In this document: positions 16,698-25,891 of the stretch, piece after piece
How positions within the stretch are numbered: the first letter of the stretch is position 1
Layout: each line of letters opens with the position of its first letter
Source: Psychrobacillus soli
GTDB taxonomy: Bacteria; Bacillota; Bacilli; Bacillales_A; Planococcaceae
Assembly (NCBI RefSeq): GCF_006861775.1
Contig: NZ_VDGG01000021.1
Coordinates: 1 to 64,000, forward strand
DNA length: 64,000 bases
Direction of reading: 5' to 3'
Made by a program: the position numbers and the translations under genes
Notes under the pieces: model-generated
Database searches by the model: none
What the model saw: only the letters and a program-made list of their open reading frames with translations
What the model was told of the DNA's origin: nothing

Positions 16698-17624
16698 TTA
16701 GCGATATGGAATATGTGAAATTTTTATTGGTACGGTTGGATATCCAACATTTTTTAAATAATAGTTAAGGCTTCTTGCCGTGAACTCATTCGTTCCAGAG
16801 GGACCTACTGTTATTTGATTGATTGGGAGTTTGTTATCATTTTGCGTTACTTTGTTATGTGTTAATAATTCGATATAAGGCAAAATAATATTATCGCGGG
16901 CACGGAATTTCAATTCGTGTTGATAGGGCATGCTTTTGGAGTTTGTTACGATGATCCGCCATTCTTTTTCTTCGGAAAACGTAGAATGCTTAAAGAGAGG
17001 TAAGAAGTATCCAATAGTTCTTGCTACTTCTTTCGGTGTATATGCCGTTTTGTCGGCATTCATTTCTATACTAGCTAATGCAACTTCGATAATGCGATGA
17101 ATAATTTGCTGTTGTAGTTGATGATTGTAAATTACTTTTCTTGGAAAAAAATTTTCTTCACTTAGATGAAAGGATACGTCAAAAAGAGCAACATAGTCAA
17201 AGCCAATAGATACACCATGTTTGCTACGACTATAGCCTCTCCATTGACTAAGTAAATCTTCTCTTTCACAAAAAGATACGACAAAAATATCGGTATCTTG
17301 TTCCTCTAAAATTGTAAATACTTCTTCCAAATAGGCACGCCTTGGATTTTCTTTCGGAAACTCCTGTATTAAGTTTTGTACAATCGCTTCACATATTTCT
17401 AAGCCGTGGCTATATTCTTTGGAATCATTCATAAACTTTATATGGGAAGCCCAAAAGGTTTTATTGCTAATAATCCCTTGGGCTCCTTCTAGATTCGTGT
17501 AATGATACAACGCCGTAATATTTTTCGTAAAATGGGTTTTGAACTCTTTGCTAATGAATGGAATAAGTGACCTTGAATCGATTGGGTGACTATTCATTTC
17601 TGATTCAAACTGTCCTTTCGACAT
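16698..17624 (-). CDS. DUF2971 protein
   Basis: A 308-residue protein of the DUF2971 family. It is recognised by LYHYTNLEGAQGII, NDSKEYSHG, the SFCEREDLLSQWRGYSRSKH block and the KEEKEWRII-type motif (EEKEWRIIV here). The biochemical role of the family is unknown. Members occur scattered in accessory regions and some near defence genes, but nothing defence-like adjoins this one. It sits alone and faces the c-di-GMP gene fragment. Confidence 0.8.
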   Translation of the reverse strand: MSKGQFESEMNSHPIDSRSLIPFISKEFKTHFTKNITALYHYTNLEGAQGIISNKTFWASHIKFMNDSKEYSHGLEICEAIVQNLIQEFPKENPRRAYLEEVFTILEEQDTDIFVVSFCEREDLLSQWRGYSRSKHGVSIGFDYVALFDVSFHLSEENFFPRKVIYNHQLQQQIIHRIIEVALASIEMNADKTAYTPKEVARTIGYFLPLFKHSTFSEEKEWRIIVTNSKSMPYQHELKFRARDNIILPYIELLTHNKVTQNDNKLPINQITVGPSGTNEFTARSLNYYLKNVGYPTVPIKISHIPYR

Positions 17625-17683
17625 CTTTAATCCTCCATTCTTGTAATTGCTCTGGCATCATCGTTTAATGTATGCTTTCATAC

Positions 17684-17805
17684 TTCTAATAACCTCCGTG
17701 AAGTGACATACTGACCCGGAATATTAATCGTCACTTGAACAAATAAGGTCTCTTCAAAGTTCCAAATAGGAATAAATATACCCGGAGAAAGCATTCCATT
17801 CAAAC
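17684..17805 (-). pseudogene. Decayed EAL-domain fragment
   Basis: On the minus strand this stretch encodes GLNGMLSPGIFIPI followed about 13 residues later by INIPGQYVTSRRLLE. This matches two separated parts of the EAL domain of the gene just upstream (SPGVFIPI and INIPGQYVTSSRLF). About 30 residues between them are lost and a stop follows. It is a remnant of a tandem duplicate, not an active gene. The rest of the 17625-17881 gap shows nothing else recognisable. Confidence 0.8.
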
Positions 17806-17881
17806 CTTTACGTATCATAGGCAACTACTTCATGAGCATATTGAAAAGCTATGTGCATATTTTGTTTAGACTGTTCCTCTA

Positions 17882-19963
17882 TTAAGTAAATTGAGGGCTT
17901 TTATTTTCAACTTCACTATTCGAACTTCTAAAAAGTTGGATCCATTTGATTAGTTCATTTGGTTTCATCGGTTTAGCAAAGTAGTAACCTTGTATTACTG
18001 GGGTTCTACATGCAGTCTTTAGAAACTCTAATTGCCCTTTTGTTTCCACTCCCTCAAAAATAATCGCTAATTCTAAAGATTCTCCGAGTCCTATAATTGC
18101 TTGAATAATAGAAGAGTCTTTTTCTGAGTGCGGTACTTCGTCGATAAATGACTTGTCTATTTTCAAGGTAGATATGGGTATTTGTTTTAAATAAGATAGC
18201 GAAGATACACCAGTTCCAAAATCATCGAGTGCTACGGAGAAACCTGCTTGGCGGAATTTACGAACTGCTTTCATCGCTTCCTCCATATTTTTCATAAAGC
18301 TTGTTTCGGTAATTTCTAACTCTATTTGCTGTGGTTTCGTCTTATAATTCGAAATAGTATTTTGCAAAACTGTAAATAACCTCGAGGAAGTGACATATTG
18401 ACCTGGTATGTTAATCGCGACTTTCGGTAAGAACATCCCCTCTTTTTGCCATTCTGAAATTTGTTTACATACAGCATCCACAATCCAATCTGTTACCTCT
18501 ACCATTCCATTATATTCTTCCAAAATAGGGATAAACACGCCGGGCGAAATAAACCCATGGGTCCGATGATTCCACCTAAGTAATGCTTCGAACCCAGTAA
18601 TTTCATTTGTTTTTCCATTTACTTTTGGCTGGTATAAAAGAAAAAGCTCTTCTTCCTGCATTGCACGTGTAATATCTTCTGCGATTTCACGTTCGAATGT
18701 ATATGTATGTATAGACGAATCATAATGGATTACGTCGTGATTATACAGGATCGATCGATGGTTTAATACAGCAAGTGCATTAGTATAAATATTTTCGACT
18801 TCCTCGTAATTATTTGCTTTCGATATTGCGCATACTGCTTGTAGTAAAACTTCCTTCCCGTGAACGACGAGCGGTTGACGAAGCACATCAGAAATACTAT
18901 CCATTGATTGTTGTAAGTGAACATCAACTGAACTTTTTACCAAAAAACCAAATCTATGTCCTTCTATTCGGTAAATTTCCGTCTTGGGAGGTACTAGCGT
19001 TTTTAAAATAGAAGCAATATGCTGAATCACTTCGTCTCCAAATTGGTAATCATGCTCTCTATTTACATGATCTAAATCATGTATATGCCAAATAGCTAGA
19101 TATTGTGGAAATTCAGGTTTTTTTAGTTTTAGTTCAAATAAACGTCGATTTGGAAGGTTGGTTAATATATCAAAATTCACTGCCTTATATTCTATATATT
19201 TATCAATAACAGTCGATAATATTAATATTCCAAGTAAAATAATCATTCCTATCGTAATATTAACTACTAGCAAATCCATATTAACCATCTGAAAAGTTCT
19301 GGAAGTTGGCGAATAGTAATCGGGAATATAAAAACCGATCGATCCTACACCAATGTAATGCATACTACCGACAGCTATGCTTAGTACAATAGAAGCTAAT
19401 AGCTGAGTCAATCGAGTCCGTTTAACATTTCTATATATCCGGTTTGAAACAATTGAAAAAATAATAGTCGCAATTATTGCAAGTGATAGTACTCCTAAAT
19501 TTACTGTATAATACGCTTCTGTTTTCATAGCAAGAATAACAACATAAAAGGTTATAACCGTTCCTATACCTGTTATTACACCTGGAATATGCTTATACCA
19601 CGATGACCTGGTCGTTCGATTTGCTATATAAAATGAAAGAAATGAAGCGAGGAGTGCTGGAACAATAGAGATTACTGTTAGAAAACGATCGAAACGAATA
19701 GCAATGGGTAAAGTAAAGGCGAACATTCCTACAAAATGCATGGACCATATTCCAAAACCTAATGCAATGGCACCTAGTACAAACCACACGTTTTGAGGAA
19801 AAATAGTGTGATATTCCGTACGATTGTTCATCTCTAATGCTGTATACGAAGCGATACAAATAAGAAAGAATGACAAGATTACGATTGGTATAGAGTACTC
19901 AACATCCAGGCCGATTACATTCGATAGATCGCCATTTCGAAACACAATTGCCACCTCTTCCAT
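17882..19963 (-). CDS. MHYT - degenerate GGDEF - EAL c-di-GMP phosphodiesterase
   Basis: A 693-residue membrane signalling protein. The N-terminal 240 residues form an MHYT sensor with seven hydrophobic helices and MHFVG and MHYIG motifs. A GGDEF domain follows (about 265-425), but its active site reads EGHRF, so cyclase activity is unlikely. The C-terminal EAL domain (about 430-680) keeps GFEALLRW, LDDFGTG, KIDKSFI, EGVET and GYYFAKPM, so it should hydrolyse c-di-GMP. MHYT domains are thought to sense gases or copper. A remnant of a second EAL domain lies just downstream. Confidence 0.92.
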   Translation of the reverse strand: MEEVAIVFRNGDLSNVIGLDVEYSIPIVILSFFLICIASYTALEMNNRTEYHTIFPQNVWFVLGAIALGFGIWSMHFVGMFAFTLPIAIRFDRFLTVISIVPALLASFLSFYIANRTTRSSWYKHIPGVITGIGTVITFYVVILAMKTEAYYTVNLGVLSLAIIATIIFSIVSNRIYRNVKRTRLTQLLASIVLSIAVGSMHYIGVGSIGFYIPDYYSPTSRTFQMVNMDLLVVNITIGMIILLGILILSTVIDKYIEYKAVNFDILTNLPNRRLFELKLKKPEFPQYLAIWHIHDLDHVNREHDYQFGDEVIQHIASILKTLVPPKTEIYRIEGHRFGFLVKSSVDVHLQQSMDSISDVLRQPLVVHGKEVLLQAVCAISKANNYEEVENIYTNALAVLNHRSILYNHDVIHYDSSIHTYTFEREIAEDITRAMQEEELFLLYQPKVNGKTNEITGFEALLRWNHRTHGFISPGVFIPILEEYNGMVEVTDWIVDAVCKQISEWQKEGMFLPKVAINIPGQYVTSSRLFTVLQNTISNYKTKPQQIELEITETSFMKNMEEAMKAVRKFRQAGFSVALDDFGTGVSSLSYLKQIPISTLKIDKSFIDEVPHSEKDSSIIQAIIGLGESLELAIIFEGVETKGQLEFLKTACRTPVIQGYYFAKPMKPNELIKWIQLFRSSNSEVENKSPQFT

Positions 19964-20120
19964 TGGATAATTATACTAAAACTATACCATATTTTCGAAA
20001 TACTCATACCAAAATATGTGTAAAGTACGAAGTGCTAATTGGGACAATAGTAGTTTCAAAAGGAAATCGAAATAGGCATTCTTACATTGATAACTTTTCA
20101 ATGCAAGAACGCCATTTAGG

Positions 20121-21080
20121 TTAAACTACTCTATTTTCCGGTTCTTTGTCTTCTAATACGGCTTCAATATCCTCAGCATTCATCTGCATCATTGCCATTC
20201 TAGTATGAATACTAGCACTTCCAATATGAGGTAGCACCGTTACATTCGGTAATGTGAGTAATGGATGATCCATTGGCACTGGTTCTACTTCAAATACATC
20301 GAGTCCTGCCGCCCATATTTTATTTGTCGTTAGCGCTTCATACAAAGCTTGTTCATCAACAACACCACCACGTGCGACGTTAATAATGGCGGACGTTTCT
20401 TTCATAAGCTCCAATTCACGCTCACCGATTAACCCCTTCGTTTCAGGTGTTAGGGGAGTTAATAAAACAACAAAATCTGACTCTTGCAGAAGTGTGTCCA
20501 GTTCAACATACGTGAAGCCGAATTTTTCTTCTGCTTCCACTTTACGAGAACGATTGTGATACAAGACTTTCATTCCAAATCCTTTTGCTCGTCTTGCCAC
20601 AGCTTCTCCAATACGCCCCATGCCGATAATTCCAAGCGTTGCACCAAAAACATCCATACCGGTTAGCCCCATCGGCGTCCATGATTTCCATTTACCTGCA
20701 CGAAGATCACGTTCTGCCTCCGTCACACGACGTGCAGTAGCAAGAAGCAAGGAAAATGTAAGATCCGCTGTTGTTTCCGTTAATACACCTGGTGTGTTTG
20801 TTACGACGATACCACGCTCTTTTGCTGCTTCGACATCAATATTATTGTAGCCAACTGCTAAGTTACTAATTACTTTTAAGTTCGGTAGACTTTCCATCAA
20901 TTCACGATCTACTTTATCTGAAAGCACCGTCCAAAGTGCATGTGCCTCTTTTGCTTCCGTTTTTAACTCCTCATATGTCATTTGAATTTCTTCACTATGC
21001 CACATCTTTACCTCGAATTTTTCTTTTAATGGATTTACTATTTCATCTGGTAATTTACGAGTGATAAATATTTTTTTCAA
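20121..21080 (-). CDS. D-2-hydroxyacid dehydrogenase (glyoxylate/hydroxypyruvate reductase type)
   Basis: A 319-residue NAD(P)-dependent dehydrogenase. The start chosen is TTG 21080, seven nt after GGAGGT; upstream in-frame Met codons lack this site. The Rossmann motif GIIGMGRIGEAVARRAKG, the catalytic Arg in NVARGG, Glu in DVFEVEP and His in PHIGSA are all present. It most resembles glyoxylate or hydroxypyruvate reductases (GyaR/YvcT type). It is divergent from the thiamine transport operon and has no obvious partner. Confidence 0.88.
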   Translation of the reverse strand: MKKIFITRKLPDEIVNPLKEKFEVKMWHSEEIQMTYEELKTEAKEAHALWTVLSDKVDRELMESLPNLKVISNLAVGYNNIDVEAAKERGIVVTNTPGVLTETTADLTFSLLLATARRVTEAERDLRAGKWKSWTPMGLTGMDVFGATLGIIGMGRIGEAVARRAKGFGMKVLYHNRSRKVEAEEKFGFTYVELDTLLQESDFVVLLTPLTPETKGLIGERELELMKETSAIINVARGGVVDEQALYEALTTNKIWAAGLDVFEVEPVPMDHPLLTLPNVTVLPHIGSASIHTRMAMMQMNAEDIEAVLEDKEPENRVV

Positions 21081-21207
21081 ACCTTTTACCTCCATATATC
21101 TTAATGATTTAAGCATGGACGAGTTAATGAAATTTTTCAACTATATTTACAATAATATTTTCGTAGGGTATACTGGGGGCACATTTAAAAAACTACATAC
21201 CGTTTTT

Positions 21208-21298
21208 CGCACTAGGGGTGCCCATTATGGCTGAGATGCGAGCATTTGCTCCGATCCCTTATAACTCGATCAGGATAATACCTGCGTGAGGAAGTGCG
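21208..21298 (+). ncRNA. TPP riboswitch
   Basis: The THI-box core is present: GGGGTGCCC, GGCTGAGATG, CGATCCCTTATAACTCGATC, then AGGATAATACCTGCG with GTGAGGAAGTGCG. The closing stem pairs CGCAC with GTGCG. It lies in the leader of ykoFEDC and should lower expression when thiamine pyrophosphate is plentiful. Confidence 0.95.
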
Positions 21299-21330
21299 GT
21301 GACTTTCCGAATTTTTCATATTGGATAAGT

Positions 21331-21361
21331 GGCTGCATCTTCACGGATGTAGTCTTTTTTT
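21331..21361 (+). terminator. Regulated terminator of the TPP riboswitch
   Basis: GGCTGCATC and GATGTAGTC form a 9-bp RNA stem (with G-U pairs) followed by a run of T. It lies between the riboswitch and ykoF, as expected for transcriptional control. Confidence 0.8.
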
Positions 21362-21389
21362 ATGAAAATTTATCGGGAGGTTTTTTATT

Positions 21390-21971
21390 ATGCAATGTGG
21401 TTTAAGCCCTATCGTCGGATTTCGTTTTTCATTACATCCGATGACAAATGATTTTATTTCGGTGATTAAAGGAGCACTTCAAGAAACGGATACCTCGAAT
21501 GTTTGGATGCATACAGATGATGTGTCGACAGTTATTCGCGGGAAACAGGTGCATGTGTTTAACGTCGCAAAAGCACTTACGCTACATGCTGCCAAAACTG
21601 GTGAGCACGTTGCGTTATCAGGGACTTTCTCTGCCGGTTGTCCCGGGGATACTTCAGGAGATGCGTATTTAGATAAAGGTGATAACGTCGCAAATACGGA
21701 TACGACGAAGCAATACGTATCTTCTCAATTTGCACTATATCCAATGAATAATCCGAATTATATGGACGTCATTTACAGAGAAGTAGAACGTGCAAAAGAG
21801 CTTGGTGTCTTCAATGAATCCATGCATTATGCAAGCGGTATTCACGGAGATATACATGATGTGTTTGCATTTTATGAAGAGACATTTACGCACGCCCGTT
21901 CTGAAGAACATAAACACTTGGTCATGACAGTTTCGATGAGTATTAATAGTCCTTCGCACGGAGGTCTTTAA
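21390..21971 (+). CDS. ykoF: Thiamine/HMP-binding protein YkoF
   Basis: A 193-residue protein with two tandem YkoF domains (about 1-90 and 100-190), each related to the thiamine-binding fold. Family features include GLSPIVGFRFSLHPM, WMHTDDVSTVIRG and TFSAGCPGD. The B. subtilis homologue binds thiamine in the cytoplasm and is co-expressed with an ECF-type importer. Here it is the first gene after the TPP riboswitch and is followed 1 nt later by ykoE. Confidence 0.92.
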   Translation: MQCGLSPIVGFRFSLHPMTNDFISVIKGALQETDTSNVWMHTDDVSTVIRGKQVHVFNVAKALTLHAAKTGEHVALSGTFSAGCPGDTSGDAYLDKGDNVANTDTTKQYVSSQFALYPMNNPNYMDVIYREVERAKELGVFNESMHYASGIHGDIHDVFAFYEETFTHARSEEHKHLVMTVSMSINSPSHGGL

Positions 21972-21972
21972 T

Positions 21973-22554
21973 ATGTTGAAATCTTGGAAGTTAAAAGAGA
22001 TTGTTCTAATGTCTTTATTTTCTGTAGTGTTTGGAATCGTGTATTTATTGTTTGTACATGTTGGTAATATTTGGTCAGGTTTTATTGGTCCAATTGCGTA
22101 TGAATGGATTTTCGGTATTTGGTTTATCGTCTCAATTATTTGTATGTATATTATTCGTAAACCTGGTGCTGCAGTCGTTTCGGAGACGATCGCTGCTGCA
22201 ATTGAAGTTTTACTCGGCAATGCAGTTGGACCACGTTTAATACTTTCAGGTCTCGTGCAAGGTTTAGGGGCGGAAGCTGTGTTTGCTGCTACTCGTTATA
22301 AACGCTTTGATCTATGGGTACTGATGCTTGCTGGAGTCGGTTCTTCGGTATTTAGCTTTGTTTATGGGTACTTTTTAGGTGGATTTTCAGTGTATAGCAC
22401 TGGATATGTGGCGTTAATGCTTGGCATTCGTATAGCAAGTGGGGCAATGATTGCCGGAGTAGGTGGTAAAGCAGTAGCAGATGGATTACTTGCCACTGGT
22501 TCTCTCCGTGGATATGCGATTTCACGCTCCAAAAAGGGTGAGGCTCGTGCATAA
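21973..22554 (+). CDS. ykoE: HMP/thiamine ECF transporter substrate-binding membrane subunit YkoE
   Basis: A 193-residue S-component membrane protein with five or six helices. FIGPIAYEWIFGIWFI and RKPGAAVVSETIAA are hallmarks of YkoE. It captures a thiamine precursor (hydroxymethylpyrimidine) or thiamine and passes it to the energising module YkoDC. It overlaps ykoD by 8 nt. TPP riboswitch control and the ykoFEDC order support the assignment. Confidence 0.93.
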   Translation: MLKSWKLKEIVLMSLFSVVFGIVYLLFVHVGNIWSGFIGPIAYEWIFGIWFIVSIICMYIIRKPGAAVVSETIAAAIEVLLGNAVGPRLILSGLVQGLGAEAVFAATRYKRFDLWVLMLAGVGSSVFSFVYGYFLGGFSVYSTGYVALMLGIRIASGAMIAGVGGKAVADGLLATGSLRGYAISRSKKGEARA

Positions 22555-23917
22555 AATTATTCAATTTGAGCAAGTGAGTTTTCGGTATCCGGATGAGGAA
22601 AAATGGATACTTGAGGATCTTTCACTTACCGTTTTGCGCGGTGAACGGGTAGTTATCAACGGTCCAAGTGGATGTGGGAAAACAACTTTGCTTTATTTAT
22701 GTAATCGATTGTATCCAGATAATTGCGATGGTGTTTTGAATGGTTCGATAAAAATTTTCGGGAAAGATAGCTCTTCTTTTATTCCCGGGGAAATAAATCA
22801 CCGAATTTCTACAGTTTTTCAGGACCCCGACTCGCAGTTTTGCATGCAAACAGTCGAAGAAGAACTCGCTTTTACACTTGAAAATTTGCACGTGAGGCGA
22901 GAAGAAATGGAGAAAAGGATTTCTGAAGTGTTGACACTGACGGACTTGAGTGAGTTTCGCCACTCAGTTATCCAAAAACTTTCTGGTGGTCAAAAACAAC
23001 GTATTGCTACTGCATGTGCGCTCATAATGCAACCGGAAGTGCTATTATTGGACGAACCGCTTTCTCATCTAGACCCATATACGGCTAAAAAGTATGTTGA
23101 GTGGTTAGATGAGCTACAGCAAAAGCGTTCGATGACCATAGTTGCTATTGAGCATAGACTCGATTTATGGGGAGATTTTTTTGATAGAAGCATTTCTTTA
23201 AAGGAAAACAAGGAGCCCCCTCCCTTTGACAAGAGAAAAAGTAGTAAACAAGACGACGTTTCTTTAGTAGTGAATAAAGTAAGCGCAAAGTCTTTTTTAC
23301 AAGAAACTACTTTTTCGTTAAATCGGGGTGAGATAGCAGTGCTTGCCGGGCCAAATGGAAGCGGAAAGTCCACGCTGTTGAAAGCATTATGTCAGCTAAT
23401 TCCTTCTAGCGGGTCTGTAGAGCCTAAGTTACTAGGGTATGTTCCACAGTCTCCTGAGTTTTTATTTCTAACTAAAAGCGTGCAAGATGAAGTTGGATTT
23501 GGCGGTGGAATAAATGTGGATGAAATGATGACTCGATTGCAGTTGTTCCCTATTGCGGATGCACATCCCTTTGCAGTGAGTCACGGGCAAAAACGTCGTG
23601 TGGCGATTGCAGCCATGCTCTCCGACGGTCGAGAAGTAATTTTAATGGATGAACCTACTTCCGGTCAGGATGCTGCAGCTTTAGCTGAGTTATTTCAATT
23701 GATTGATGAGCGTGCTTGCGAGGGAACGACATTTTTAATCGTCACGCATGATATGGAATTTGCATATTGTTTGGCGGATTCTGTGTTATTGATGAGGGAT
23801 GGGTGTTTGACTGGGAAGTTTGAAGCTGGGGCTATGTGGAGTGATGAGCAATTGTTGTTGGACCATCATCTGCTTCCTCCGAAAGAGGTGATGCATCGTG
23901 AAGCATGCTTTGCATAA
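22547..23917 (+). CDS. ykoD: ECF transporter double ATPase YkoD
   Basis: A 456-residue protein with two fused ABC ATPase domains (about 1-220 and 235-450). Walker A motifs are GPSGCGKTT and GPNGSGKST. The first signature is LSGGQKQR, the second is SHGQKRRV. Walker B motifs are LLLDEPLS and ILMDEPTS. I chose GTG 22547, preceded by AGGGTGAGG; the longer reading frame overlaps ykoE too deeply. It powers uptake through YkoE with the YkoC scaffold. Confidence 0.93.
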   Translation: MHKIIQFEQVSFRYPDEEKWILEDLSLTVLRGERVVINGPSGCGKTTLLYLCNRLYPDNCDGVLNGSIKIFGKDSSSFIPGEINHRISTVFQDPDSQFCMQTVEEELAFTLENLHVRREEMEKRISEVLTLTDLSEFRHSVIQKLSGGQKQRIATACALIMQPEVLLLDEPLSHLDPYTAKKYVEWLDELQQKRSMTIVAIEHRLDLWGDFFDRSISLKENKEPPPFDKRKSSKQDDVSLVVNKVSAKSFLQETTFSLNRGEIAVLAGPNGSGKSTLLKALCQLIPSSGSVEPKLLGYVPQSPEFLFLTKSVQDEVGFGGGINVDEMMTRLQLFPIADAHPFAVSHGQKRRVAIAAMLSDGREVILMDEPTSGQDAAALAELFQLIDERACEGTTFLIVTHDMEFAYCLADSVLLMRDGCLTGKFEAGAMWSDEQLLLDHHLLPPKEVMHREACFA

Positions 23918-24653
23918 GATGAATCCATCCGTAAAGTTTTTGGCAATTACTGTTTGTATGTTCACGATGGCGTTTTTTTTCGATCCTTGGACGCCGTTTG
24001 TATTTTGGATTGCTGTGTTAGTGCTACAAGTTTTCTTAAGCCAGATTAACTGGAAAAAATGGTTGTTGTTTATGCTGCCGTTTTTCGTGACGGCTTTCGG
24101 TTACTTTTGGACGACGCTTGTTTTTGCCGAGGAGCAATCAGGACCTGTTGTGTGGTCTATTTGGAATATGCATATTACGGAAGTACAGTTAAATCATGCA
24201 CTTTCGTTGAGTTTTCGGGTTTTAGCATTTTCTAGTTTGTCTTTATTATTTGCTTTCACAACGAATCCTGTGACGTTTATTTTAAGTTTAATGCAACAAT
24301 TAAAGCTTTCTCCTAAAATTGCTTATGGTGTGATGGTCGGTTATCAGTTCCTTCCTGTTTTAAAAGATGAATTTGTGCAAATCCAACAAGCTCATCGACT
24401 TCGAGGTGCTGCTCAGGAGAAAAATGCTTTGCAGCGGTTGCTTGGTATCCGTCGTATACTAATTCCTATGCTTGCTGGTGCTGTTAGAAAGGCTGAGCGT
24501 GCAGCTTTTGCTATGGAAGCAAGAGGCTTTACGGGAGAGCGTAGAAGTAGTTATTTCCAAGTGATCTCGATTGGAAAAGTAGATGTAGTATTAGTCGTTT
24601 TGTTTTTAATTGTATTAGTTTTAAGCTGTACGAATGGGCTGTGGCTTAGTTAA
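23898..24653 (+). CDS. ykoC: ECF transporter transmembrane (T) subunit YkoC
   Basis: A 251-residue CbiQ-family membrane protein with about five helices and the coupling motif AMEARGFTGE (A-x-x-x-R-G) near residue 212 that contacts the ATPases. It begins at GTG 23898 after GAGGTGATG and overlaps ykoD by 20 nt. It completes the YkoFEDC thiamine/HMP importer. Confidence 0.92.
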   Translation: MKHALHKMNPSVKFLAITVCMFTMAFFFDPWTPFVFWIAVLVLQVFLSQINWKKWLLFMLPFFVTAFGYFWTTLVFAEEQSGPVVWSIWNMHITEVQLNHALSLSFRVLAFSSLSLLFAFTTNPVTFILSLMQQLKLSPKIAYGVMVGYQFLPVLKDEFVQIQQAHRLRGAAQEKNALQRLLGIRRILIPMLAGAVRKAERAAFAMEARGFTGERRSSYFQVISIGKVDVVLVVLFLIVLVLSCTNGLWLS

Positions 24654-24687
24654 TATAGAAATAGATATTAACTAAGGGGTGATGAGT

Positions 24688-25188
24688 GTGTCTTTTGTTG
24701 CTTTACTTCGTGGGATTAATTTGGGCGCTAAAAATAAAGTCGATATGAAGTCATTAAAGGCGTTGTTTGAAGAAATGGACTATGAAAATGTGCGGACGTA
24801 TATTCAAACTGGGAATGTGATTTTTGATAACGCAGCGTATGACATTCTACGATTGGAAAATGCGCTTCGTGAAACGTACGGCTTTGATATACCAGTCGTT
24901 GTCCGGTCAAATGAAGAACTAGAAGAGATTCAGCAACATCCCATTTTCTTGAAAGATCAAGTGTACGTCATGTTTTTAGCACATGAAGTTTCCGACGAGC
25001 AATTAGCATTATTAGATAGTTTAATAGATGATGAGTTTGTAGTATGGAATCGTCGAAATGTCATTATTAGCTTGTCGAAAAATTATCATCAGACAAAATT
25101 TACGAATGCTTTTTTTGAAAAGAAACTTGACATGGCATCTACCGCTCGAAATAAGAATACGGTAAATAAAATAGTGATGAAAATGTAA
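24688..25188 (+). CDS. DUF1697 protein
   Basis: A 166-residue protein of the DUF1697 family, recognised by FVALLRGINLG at the start, YIQTGNVIF and the C-terminal TARNKNTVNKI. Function is unknown. The start chosen is GTG 24688, eight nt after AAGGGG; the ATG at 24682 would be too close to that site. It follows ykoC by 34 nt and ends at a terminator, so it could be read with the thiamine operon. Confidence 0.85.
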   Translation: MSFVALLRGINLGAKNKVDMKSLKALFEEMDYENVRTYIQTGNVIFDNAAYDILRLENALRETYGFDIPVVVRSNEELEEIQQHPIFLKDQVYVMFLAHEVSDEQLALLDSLIDDEFVVWNRRNVIISLSKNYHQTKFTNAFFEKKLDMASTARNKNTVNKIVMKM

Positions 25189-25191
25189 TTG

Positions 25192-25224
25192 GTTTCCACC
25201 TTGTTTAGAGGTGGAAACTTTTTT
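25192..25224 (+). terminator. Terminator after the DUF1697 gene
   Basis: GTTTCCACC and GGTGGAAAC form a perfect stem around TTGTTTAGA, followed by TTTTTT. It is directly abutted by repeat array A2. Confidence 0.85.
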
Positions 25225-25330
25225 AGTTGCTTTCAATGGTGAATTGGTTGCTTTCATTGTAGATTTGGTTGCCCTTGCTTCTTAATTGATTGCTCTCACT
25301 AGCCTGTTAGTTGCTCTTCACCATTTAATG
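25219..25330. repeat. 21-bp tandem repeat array A2 (five units)
   Basis: Units with GTTGC/ATTGC cores at 25226, 25247, 25268, 25289 and 25310 are exactly 21 bp apart and read TTRGTTGCTTTC or close variants. The array starts inside the T run of the preceding terminator. From 25331 to the VOC gene at 25468 only an AT-rich probable promoter region is seen. Confidence 0.85.
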
Positions 25331-25467
25331 TTAAAAGTTTAAAATACTTTAATGGGAAATCCAACTGGTCATTAGTTTTATTTATTCCAATCTATAATTA
25401 TAATAAAATTTTCAAATGACTCACTTTAGGTTAAGCTTAAACTAGAACAAAACAAGGGGGATTTATC

Positions 25468-25842
25468 ATGTCATTTATTTTTAAATCAATCGATCATGTT
25501 CAATTAGCAGCTCCTAAAGGTTCAGAAGCAATTGCAAAGCAGTTTTTTAGTGGAATACTAGGGTTTCAAGAAATCGAAAAGCCAGAGTCATTAAGAAAAA
25601 AAGGCGGAGTCTGGTTCACATTTGCAAATTATCAAATTCATATTGGCATTGAAGAACCATTTGCGCCCGCTAAAAAAGCACACCCAGCTTTTCAAATAGA
25701 AAATTTGGATGCGCTGAAAACACATTTAACGGAAAATGAAGTTAGCTACATTGTAGATACCGATTTACCAGGGGCTAATCGAATATATTTAAATGATCCA
25801 TTTGGTAATCGGATTGAAATTTTAGAATGGAATAAAGTATAA
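25468..25842 (+). CDS. VOC-family (glyoxalase-like) protein
   Basis: A 124-residue single VOC domain with an N-terminal IDHVQLAAPKG metal-ligand His, a VWFTFANYQIHIGIEE strand and the C-terminal YLNDPFGNRIEILEW carrying the Glu ligand. Such small VOC proteins include glyoxalases, dioxygenases and resistance proteins. No partner gene points to a substrate. AAGGGGG precedes the ATG. Confidence 0.87.
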   Translation: MSFIFKSIDHVQLAAPKGSEAIAKQFFSGILGFQEIEKPESLRKKGGVWFTFANYQIHIGIEEPFAPAKKAHPAFQIENLDALKTHLTENEVSYIVDTDLPGANRIYLNDPFGNRIEILEWNKV

Positions 25843-25888
25843 AAATAAGCGCTTGATCAGTCATCCATAACTGATCCAGCGCTTATGC
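25843..25888. terminator. Bidirectional terminator between the VOC gene and nrdF
   Basis: TAAGCGCT(TG)GATCAGT pairs with ACTGATC(CA)GCGCTTA across a short loop, between two convergent genes. It can serve both strands. Confidence 0.75.
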
Positions 25889-25891
25889 TTA

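Noticed and set aside
21735-22220. Long minus-strand frame across ykoF/ykoE
   Set aside because: It is antisense to two well-supported genes and its translation has no recognisable domain.
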